NCBI GenBank assembly: GCA_964545715.1
Contig: CAZJHX010000005.1
Location: forward strand, 79,760 to 143,759
Direction: 5' to 3'
Length of the DNA: 64,000 nucleotides
Origin: CAZJHX01 sp964545715
GTDB lineage: Bacteria > Myxococcota_A > UBA9042 > GCA-2863065
Under the pieces are notes generated by a model. It worked only from the letters and a program-made list of their open reading frames with translations. It made no database searches and was not told the DNA's origin. Made by a program: the position numbers and the translations under genes. This document shows, piece by piece, positions 59,226-64,000 of the stretch. Each line of letters starts with the position of its first letter. Positions within the stretch are counted from its first letter, which is position 1.

Positions 59226-59990
59226 CAGCAGGACGGAGAGTGCACGGCCTTCAACGGCGCCTGCATCATCACGGCCGACTGCGCGTCCACCCAGGGCTGT
59301 GCGGATGGCGGCGAGTGCACGTTTGATAATGGCGCGTGCATCGTGGGCAGCGACGCGGACTGCGAGCAGAGCAACGACTGTCTGTCGGACGGCAAGTGCA
59401 GCCTGGTCGCGGGCGAGTGCGTCGTGCTGGACGACGCGGATTGCGCTCTGTCGGCCGATTGCACGCAGGCCGGCAAGTGCATCGCCTGGCAGGGCACGTG
59501 CATCGAGACGCTCGACTGCGACGCCTCGCTGGATTGCTTCAAGAAGGGTTATTGCACGTTTGAGAACGGCGACTGCCTGGCGGCATCGGACGCGGACTGC
59601 GCCGGCTCCACGGACTGTGGCAAGAACGGCGAGTGCTCGGCGGTGGCCGGCAAGTGCGTCGTGGTCGACGACGAAGACTGCGCGGGCTCGACGGATTGCA
59701 CGCAAGACGGCAACTGCGTTGCCTGGCAGGGCCAGTGCATCGAGACGCTTGATTGCGCCCCGACGACCGATTGCGTCAAGAACGGCGAGTGCACCTTCGA
59801 CGACGGCAGCTGCGTTGCCACCGAGGCAGCGGACTGCGAGGCGTCCACCGACTGCAGCAAGAAGGGCGAGTGCTCGGTGCAGTTCGGCGAGTGCGTCGTG
59901 CTGACGGATGAGGACTGTGCCGGCTCGCAGGCGTGCATCGAGGACGGCGAGTGCACCGCGCAAAACGGCGAGTGCGTCGTCGGTCCGTAG
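52665..59990 (+). repeat. About 23 tandem superrepeats of about 318 bp
   Basis: The marker unit lacking the DADC start (for example VEFANCFGTPAC, VEVPDCGATVDC, IETLDCAPTTDC) recurs about 23 times at intervals of roughly 106 codons, with three DADC-type units between markers. DNA similarity between copies is high in the Cys and Gly codons, and the array keeps several other frames open on both strands. Counted by eye. Confidence 0.85.
59226..59990 (+). CDS. In-frame continuation of the Cys-rich repeat array after UGA
   Basis: The frame reopens directly after TGA 59223-59225 and runs 254 codons to TAG. It continues the same C-x5-C-x5-C-x6-C units (QQDGECTAFNGAC, then DADCEQSNDC and so on) for about two and a half superrepeats and ends with CVVGP. 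The first possible separate start is GTG at 59343. Without the UGA the whole protein would be about 2477 residues. It is either the natural C-terminus separated by a nonsense mutation or sequencing error (TGC to TGA), or read-through product. Confidence 0.7.
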   Translation, partial: QQDGECTAFNGACIITADCASTQGCADGGECTFDNGACIVGSDADCEQSNDCLSDGKCSLVAGECVVLDDADCALSADCTQAGKCIAWQGTCIETLDCDASLDCFKKGYCTFENGDCLAASDADCAGSTDCGKNGECSAVAGKCVVVDDEDCAGSTDCTQDGNCVAWQGQCIETLDCAPTTDCVKNGECTFDDGSCVATEAADCEASTDCSKKGECSVQFGECVVLTDEDCAGSQACIEDGECTAQNGECVVGP

Positions 59991-60074
59991 CTCCTTTCAT
60001 CCCACCAAAATAGCCCTGTTTCTGCGGCCCTTTGGCGACTCGCGCCGTGCCATTCGTGCGACTGCGGCGTGGCG

Positions 60075-60119
60075 CGCAATTTTCTGCTTGACTTAAAACC
60101 AAAAGCGCAGAAAACTGCG
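60075..60119 (+). promoter_or_regulatory. 13-bp inverted repeat framing a leaderless promoter
   Basis: CGCAATTTTCTGC (60075-60087) and GCAGAAAACTGCG (60107-60119) are inverted repeats with 12 of 13 matches. They frame TTGACT (-35, 60088-60093) and overlap AAAACT (-10, 60111-60116). The ATG of the HTH gene at 60123 is 6 nt after the -10. Likely an autoregulatory operator. Confidence 0.55.
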
Positions 60120-60122
60120 TAC

Positions 60123-60917
60123 ATGCCTGATGCACATAGCGAAGAATTGCTAAGTCCGGACGGCCAGCCGGTTTCGCGGCTGGAGTTCGAGACGCGCGTG
60201 CTGTACTCGCTGCTTTTGCCGGCGGTTCGGTTTGCGCACAAGTGCCGGATCCCGTTGGATCGCGTCACGGAGATGGCGACATTGGCGTATCTCGGGGACG
60301 TACGGCGCACCGGCGTGACCCTGAAGGAGTCCGCGTCCATCCTGGGGAAGTCGCTGCGTACGGTGACCACGATCTCCAAGCGGCTGCGCGAGGACTTCTT
60401 CGCGCCCGAGGAAGAGCATGGTCTGCCGCGCAAGATCGAGTTTCACCTGGCCGTCGGTCCGCAGACGCTGGAGCGGCTGTTGGACGCGCTGGGACCGGCC
60501 GTCGTGTCGGGCGATACGCTTGATAACGCCCAGCTTGAGGCCGCTTTGGCGTCGCTGCTGGAAGAGGGGCGAATCAAGCGGCGGCACGAGACCGACGGTC
60601 GGATCGTCTACGAGGTGGCGTCCAGCTACTCCAACCTGGTGCGGCGCAACCTGAACCGTCGCATCGACGGGCTGAACCACCTGTTCGAGGCCGTGCTGGA
60701 CACCGTTCTGGCGCGCTTCTTCGATGAGGACGAGCAGGCGTTTGCGCGCGCGCTGACCTTTGCAGCCCCGGCGGAGGGCGTCGGGAAGGTCCGCCAGGAC
60801 ATCTACAATCAGCTGCGTCTCGCTGCGAGCGACCTGGAGGAGGTCGCCGCGGACGAGGGGCTCTCAGATCAGAAGTACTCCATCGTTTTTTGTGTCACAC
60901 CTGTCCGGGGGGACTGA
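60123..60917 (+). CDS. Putative helix-turn-helix regulator
   Basis: A 264-residue cytosolic protein. An N-terminal helix-turn-helix is likely at about residues 40-90 (PLDRVTEMATLAYLGDV, TLKESASILGKSLRTVTTIS, KRLREDFF), with a possible second winged helix near 130-175 (LEAALASLLEEGRIKRRHE, GRIVYEV). The C-terminal part is helical (HLFEAVLDTVLARFFDEDEQ). It resembles small DNA-binding proteins of Myxococcota but I cannot name the family. The operator-like inverted repeat at its promoter suggests autoregulation. The next gene, an exported VWA-like lipoprotein, starts 3 nt downstream. Confidence 0.7.
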   Translation: MPDAHSEELLSPDGQPVSRLEFETRVLYSLLLPAVRFAHKCRIPLDRVTEMATLAYLGDVRRTGVTLKESASILGKSLRTVTTISKRLREDFFAPEEEHGLPRKIEFHLAVGPQTLERLLDALGPAVVSGDTLDNAQLEAALASLLEEGRIKRRHETDGRIVYEVASSYSNLVRRNLNRRIDGLNHLFEAVLDTVLARFFDEDEQAFARALTFAAPAEGVGKVRQDIYNQLRLAASDLEEVAADEGLSDQKYSIVFCVTPVRGD

Positions 60918-60920
60918 GTC

Positions 60921-62507
60921 ATGTTGAGGACATCCTTTATCGTTTTGGCCGTATTGGCCTCTTTGGCCCTGATCAACGCGTCGTGCGCGGACACCGCGGA
61001 GCAGACACCGGACCCGTGCGGCTTCGACGGCGAGCTGCACACAACCGACGCCGGCGAGCGCTATTGCTCGTGGGCCAAGACCGCCGGCGCGGTGCAGGAG
61101 TCGGGCTTTATCTGCCCGCCGCAGATGCAGAACTACTTCGAGTCCGCGCAGGCCTTCATCTGCGCCGAGTTCGACAAGGCGCTGCCGGGTTGGACGCCGT
61201 CCGATCTGGCCAGCTTCCAGCAATCGCCGGAGGATCCGGGGCCGGACACGCCCGGCGACGATCCCGTGGTGGACCCGCCCGAGACCGGCACCGAGCCGCC
61301 GGCGGCCAATGCGTTGGACGTGCTGCTGGTGGTCGATAACTCGGCGTCAATGTGCCAGGAGCAGGCCGCATTGGCGGCGGCGGTGGAGCCGTTTGTGACC
61401 TCGCTGGAGGGCGTGGACTATCAGATCGCGGTGGTCACGACCGATATGTTGTCTCCGGACCACCTGGGCCAGTTCCGGCACCACAAGACCACCGAGTTCC
61501 CGTTCGCGTGCGCCGAGCAGCGCATCATGTACTGCCTGCGGGGCGACGATCAGGCCTGCATCGACGAGATGGGCAGCGAAAACTGGATCTGCGACGCGCC
61601 CGACAAGCAGCTGAACATCACCAACTGCAACGGCAGCTTGAACTCCAAATGCCGCAAGCTCTGCACGGCTGACGCGGAGTGCGACACCGAGTTTCTGGGC
61701 GGCGTCCAGGGCGGCGTGTGCGAGGCGGACCCGACCAAGTGCCGGTACAAGTGCCTGGCGCCGTCCGGCGATCCCAACAACTCGGGCTGCGTCCTGCGCC
61801 CGGAGAGCGGTGGCTGTCCCGACTCGGACGAGCTGCCGTCCATCTTCACGCCCGACACCGCCATGGACCTGTTGCCCTGCGTGAGCACGGTGGGCGCCGA
61901 GCAGCACAACAACGCCAATCTGGAGCAGGGTCTGGGCGCCGCCGTCAACGCGCTGGATCCCAACGGCCCGAACGCCGCGCAGGCCAAGGGCTTCCTGCGC
62001 GAGGGCGCCCGTTTGCTGGTGGTCTTTGTCAGCGATGAGGACGACTGCAGCGTCAAGGCCGGGTCCACACTGAAGAAGCAGTTCTACGGCACCTGCACGT
62101 GCCTGCCGGACGAGGACGAGGATCCTGAGGGGAAGCTCGCGTCACCGGCCAAACTGGCAGCTCAGCTCAAGTCCGTGAAGGCTGACCCCAGCCTGATTAC
62201 CGTGGCCGCGATCGTCGGCGACTCCAAGGCCACCGGCATGGCCGACATCACGGTCGACCGCGAGTCGTACATGGCCTCCAAGTGCACGATGTGCGCAAAC
62301 CCGGCGGAGGAGCACCCCATCCTTTTCAACACCTACATCTGCTCCTCGGACTCCGGCAAGGCGGACCTGGGCAGTCGCTACATCAGCTTTGTGCAGGAGT
62401 TTGGGGCGCAGGGCCACTTGTACAACATCTGTGACACGTTGGGCTTTGCCCCGGCGCTGGCTGAGATCGGTCAGCAGATCGCCGAGACGCTCAAGCCGAC
62501 ACCGTAG
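60921..62507 (+). CDS. VWA-like lipoprotein with MIDAS motif
   Basis: A 528-residue lipoprotein (lipobox LINASC). A short Cys-containing N-terminal domain and a Pro/Asp linker lead to a von Willebrand A-like domain from about residue 130: LDVLLVVDNSASMCQEQ carries the MIDAS motif D-x-S-x-S and ARLLVVFVSDEDDCSV the later Asp. Large Cys-rich insertions occur between them. The pattern (VDNSASM, FVSDEDDCS) recurs in secreted proteins of Myxococcota. It may bind a metal-dependent ligand at the cell surface. Start ATG 60921, 3 nt after the HTH gene. Confidence 0.83.
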   Translation: MLRTSFIVLAVLASLALINASCADTAEQTPDPCGFDGELHTTDAGERYCSWAKTAGAVQESGFICPPQMQNYFESAQAFICAEFDKALPGWTPSDLASFQQSPEDPGPDTPGDDPVVDPPETGTEPPAANALDVLLVVDNSASMCQEQAALAAAVEPFVTSLEGVDYQIAVVTTDMLSPDHLGQFRHHKTTEFPFACAEQRIMYCLRGDDQACIDEMGSENWICDAPDKQLNITNCNGSLNSKCRKLCTADAECDTEFLGGVQGGVCEADPTKCRYKCLAPSGDPNNSGCVLRPESGGCPDSDELPSIFTPDTAMDLLPCVSTVGAEQHNNANLEQGLGAAVNALDPNGPNAAQAKGFLREGARLLVVFVSDEDDCSVKAGSTLKKQFYGTCTCLPDEDEDPEGKLASPAKLAAQLKSVKADPSLITVAAIVGDSKATGMADITVDRESYMASKCTMCANPAEEHPILFNTYICSSDSGKADLGSRYISFVQEFGAQGHLYNICDTLGFAPALAEIGQQIAETLKPTP

Positions 62508-62568
62508 TTGAACAGTAATGTGGACACTCGCTGAGGCCAAATGTCACACCAAGATGCATTTATTGCCA

Positions 62569-62599
62569 GTGTAAAGTAAACGATTTACATAATTTACAC
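62569..62599 (+). promoter_or_regulatory. Nested GTAAA/TTTAC operator array
   Basis: An AT-rich island holds GTGTAAA (62569-62575), the palindrome GTAAA-CGA-TTTAC (62576-62588) and TTTACAC (62593-62599), i.e. four half-sites in two nested dyads. CATAAT (62588-62593) inside is a near-perfect -10. It probably controls the receiver gene at 62676. Confidence 0.55.
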
Positions 62600-62601
62600 A
62601 G

Positions 62602-62620
62602 AGGCTGCGGCGCAGCGCCT
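62602..62620 (+). other. Small hairpin in the receiver-gene leader
   Basis: GCTGC-GGC-GCAGC lies at the centre of an AGG...CCT-framed stretch shortly after the presumed transcription start. It may stabilise the leader; function unknown. Confidence 0.3.
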
Positions 62621-62675
62621 GAAAGTGGCCGACCTCTTGCATCTGGACAGTCCGAACTCTGAAAGGGAGGACACG

Positions 62676-63011
62676 ATGACATGTGAGAACACCACGACGG
62701 CCACGAGAGATGGCCACGGCCCTCCCCGCGCCCTGATCATCACCCCGAACGCTGACCGATCGGCCTCCCTGCACGTTCGCCTGCGCGACAAGGGTTACGC
62801 CCCTGTCTGGGCCAGCACCGGCCTCGAGGCGTTGAACCTGCTGCGGATGGGGGTGCGCGGCCCCGTGCTGTTCGACTCCAATCTTCCGGACGTCGATCCC
62901 GACACGGTTCTGGATCGCATCGCCCGGGTCATGCCGAGCGCGCTGCTGGTGCTGCTGTCAGGGCCCGCCAACGACGACGATGCCATTCACCTGATGCATG
63001 AGACGGCCTAG
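62676..63011 (+). CDS. Truncated response-regulator receiver protein
   Basis: A 111-residue protein after a good GGGAGG ribosome-binding site. It follows a CheY-like fold to alpha4: beta1 ALIITPNADRS lacks the usual paired acids, the phosphoacceptor Asp is in PVLFDSNLPDVD, and the switch Ser in LLVLLSGPAND. It stops before beta5 and alpha5, so the conserved Lys is missing. It is probably a non-canonical or inactive receiver. Its stop shares CTAG (63008-63011) with the convergent EF-hand gene. The promoter region contains an unusual operator array. Confidence 0.72.
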   Translation: MTCENTTTATRDGHGPPRALIITPNADRSASLHVRLRDKGYAPVWASTGLEALNLLRMGVRGPVLFDSNLPDVDPDTVLDRIARVMPSALLVLLSGPANDDDAIHLMHETA

Positions 63012-63211
63012 CGCTCGGACCACCATGAGCTGAGCTCATCGAAGTCGATGACGCCGTTGCCGTCGGTGTCGATGATCTTGAACCCTAGATCGATCTCCTC
63101 CGCAGTCATTTCCGCCCCAAGCGCTTCCATGATCTGCGCGAACTCCTGCCGGTCGATGGCGCCGTTGCTGTCCTTGTCGAAGTGGTCGAACGTCTCGCGT
63201 AATTCGCTCAT
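63008..63211 (-). CDS. Two-EF-hand calmodulin-like small protein
   Basis: A 67-residue protein consisting of two canonical EF hands: loop 1 DKDSNGAIDRQE (about residues 12-23) and loop 2 DTDGNGVIDFDE (about residues 47-58), with flanking helices as in half a calmodulin. All Ca-coordinating positions are filled. Start taken at ATG 63211; an upstream in-frame ATG at 63283 would add 24 unrelated residues. It is a likely cytosolic calcium sensor or buffer. Confidence 0.85.
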   Translation of the reverse strand: MSELRETFDHFDKDSNGAIDRQEFAQIMEALGAEMTAEEIDLGFKIIDTDGNGVIDFDELSSWWSER

Positions 63212-63315
63212 AGATCCGGCACTAGCACGTCGTTTGTGGAGCGACAAGCCGGTGGGGGCGATCCACTCTCGCCAATCGAGCATCCGTTCGGTTACACTGG
63301 CCGCCGGGGGTGTCC

Positions 63316-63999
63316 ATGAAGGTCGCTCAGTTGTGCGGTTTCATCTTTCTTTTCGGTAGTTTGTCCTGCGTCCAGGAGCGAGGTGAGGCGACAGCGCCGT
63401 CCGATGCCCTGACGACCCGCACCGCTGCACTCGAGCAGGCCCGCGAGCCCGTCGATCGGCGTGCAGAGGCGCTGTGGCAGGCGATACAGCAGTCGGCCGA
63501 CGCCAAGCAGCGCGTCCGCCTGTTTGTGCGCGTGGAGGGCGATCGAGCGCCGCTGCGGACGTTCGTGACAGCGCGCGGCGCCCATATCGCCTATGAGTAC
63601 ACGCTGCTGCCGGATGTCGTCGCAGTGCGCGAGTTTCCGATGTCGCAATTGGACGATCTGACGCGCATTAAAGGCGTGACTGAGCTGCTGCCGGACGGCA
63701 CCAAACACGCGATCATGACCGAGAGCCTGGGGCAGATTCAGGGCGACCCGGCCACCATGGTCGGCCTGTCTGACGGCTCTGGGGTCATCGTGTGTGTCCT
63801 GGACACGGGCATCAACAAGACCCATCCGGCGTTTGCGGGCGCGCTGGTGGCGGAAAAGGACTTCTCCAATGGGGACGACGACGCCACCGACGACCAGGGC
63901 CACGGGTCCCACGTGTCGGGTACGGTGTTGTCCCGCGATCTGACGTGGGTGCGGCTCTCCTGGAACGACGGCATGACTCTCCTACCTGATCGGGCGTAA
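63316..63999 (+). CDS. Subtilisin-like (S8) protease lipoprotein, truncated at the window edge
   Basis: The first 227 codons of an exported S8 protease with a lipobox (GSLSC), an inhibitor-like propeptide (about 30-125, QRVRLFVRVEGDRAPL, YTLLPDVVAVREFP) and the catalytic Asp in VCVLDTGINKTHPAF and His in DDQGHGSHVSGTV. After that the sequence departs from the family and a TAA stop appears at 63997-63999, before any Ser motif. Either the gene is broken here or the sequence at the contig end is faulty. ATG 63316 preferred over GTG 63310. Confidence 0.72.
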   Translation: MKVAQLCGFIFLFGSLSCVQERGEATAPSDALTTRTAALEQAREPVDRRAEALWQAIQQSADAKQRVRLFVRVEGDRAPLRTFVTARGAHIAYEYTLLPDVVAVREFPMSQLDDLTRIKGVTELLPDGTKHAIMTESLGQIQGDPATMVGLSDGSGVIVCVLDTGINKTHPAFAGALVAEKDFSNGDDDATDDQGHGSHVSGTVLSRDLTWVRLSWNDGMTLLPDRA

Positions 64000-64000
64000 A

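Noticed and set aside
59223..59300. Selenocysteine insertion as the main explanation of the UGA
   Set aside because: No convincing bacterial SECIS hairpin lies directly after the codon, the drawable stem comes from the repeat itself, and one Sec among some 370 Cys has no clear purpose. Kept only as an alternative.
51561..59963. Very long minus-strand open frames (over 1100 codons each) across the Cys-rich array
   Set aside because: They mirror the plus-strand repeat, whose codons avoid stops in the antisense frame. They lack a signal peptide or any domain, and the plus-strand frame has a lipobox and regular Cys spacing.
52665..59990. CRISPR-like array
   Set aside because: The repeats are coding, about 318 bp, without constant short repeats and unique spacers.

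Overview
The window looks like a chromosomal piece of a predatory or soil-type member of the Myxococcota or a close relative. The reasons are high GC content, very many secreted lipoproteins (about 17 of roughly 48 genes have a clean lipobox), a MYXO-CTERM-like sorting tail (CARDB protein, 16845-18659), acidic Cys-rich tandem repeats, and families frequent in that phylum (HEAT-repeat proteins, copper monooxygenase-cytochrome fusions, DUF5916, CotH). No rRNA, tRNA, CRISPR, transposase or integrase was seen. Both ends cut genes: a class V aminotransferase on the left and a subtilisin-like protease on the right.

Layout. 1-3.3 kb: aminotransferase, divergent from a GntR regulator with a FadR-type operator, followed by two coupled unknown genes. 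3.3-10.5 kb: L,D-transpeptidase lipoprotein, copper monooxygenase/cytochrome c lipoprotein, a glycosyltransferase, a very large duplicated-domain lipoprotein, and a PP2C-like/cyclic-nucleotide-binding fusion. 10.8-23.5 kb: NhaA, TPR lipoprotein, App1-like HAD lipoprotein, haem protein, HEAT protein, CARDB/MYXO-CTERM protein with pterin dehydratase, seven-repeat Cys lipoprotein, TIMP-like protein with an M14 carboxypeptidase, and a PepSY-like protein. 23.5-26.6 kb: a two-gene HTH module sits between a DUF5916 gene and the PepSY-like gene and is flanked by 37-bp direct repeats that copy the DUF5916 3' end. 26.8-33.2 kb: LTD lipoprotein, CotH, seven-domain lipoprotein, then a histidine kinase and response regulator. 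38.2-33.2 kb (minus strand): VTC polyphosphate polymerase, DUF4956, beta-helix, OprO/P-type porin and a lipoprotein. 38.2-43.3 kb: nuclease-like protein, 12-copy DNDG-repeat protein, outer-membrane barrel with three of the same repeats, lipoprotein. 43.3-48.4 kb: dihaem cytochrome, zinc-ribbon-like protein, Omp85-type protein, fatty acid desaturase. 48.4-60 kb: CotH-LTD-propeller fusion, LTD-propeller lipoprotein, and a giant Cys-rich repeat lipoprotein interrupted by one in-frame UGA. 60.1-64 kb: HTH regulator, VWA-like lipoprotein, truncated receiver, EF-hand protein, subtilase.

Most genes point to building or modifying the cell surface. Two loci pair CotH-type kinase domains and LTD domains with a large Cys-rich lipoprotein as last gene; in one the CotH and LTD domains are fused, in the other they are separate, overlapping genes. 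This is the best candidate for an undescribed surface-modification system. Many genes overlap by 1-10 nt and use GTG or TTG starts. Two (6123 minus, 28607 plus) appear to start at ATC and ATT at an upstream stop codon. Several regulators appear to have leaderless promoters overlapped by dyads. Functions come from motif reading only; no database search was possible.
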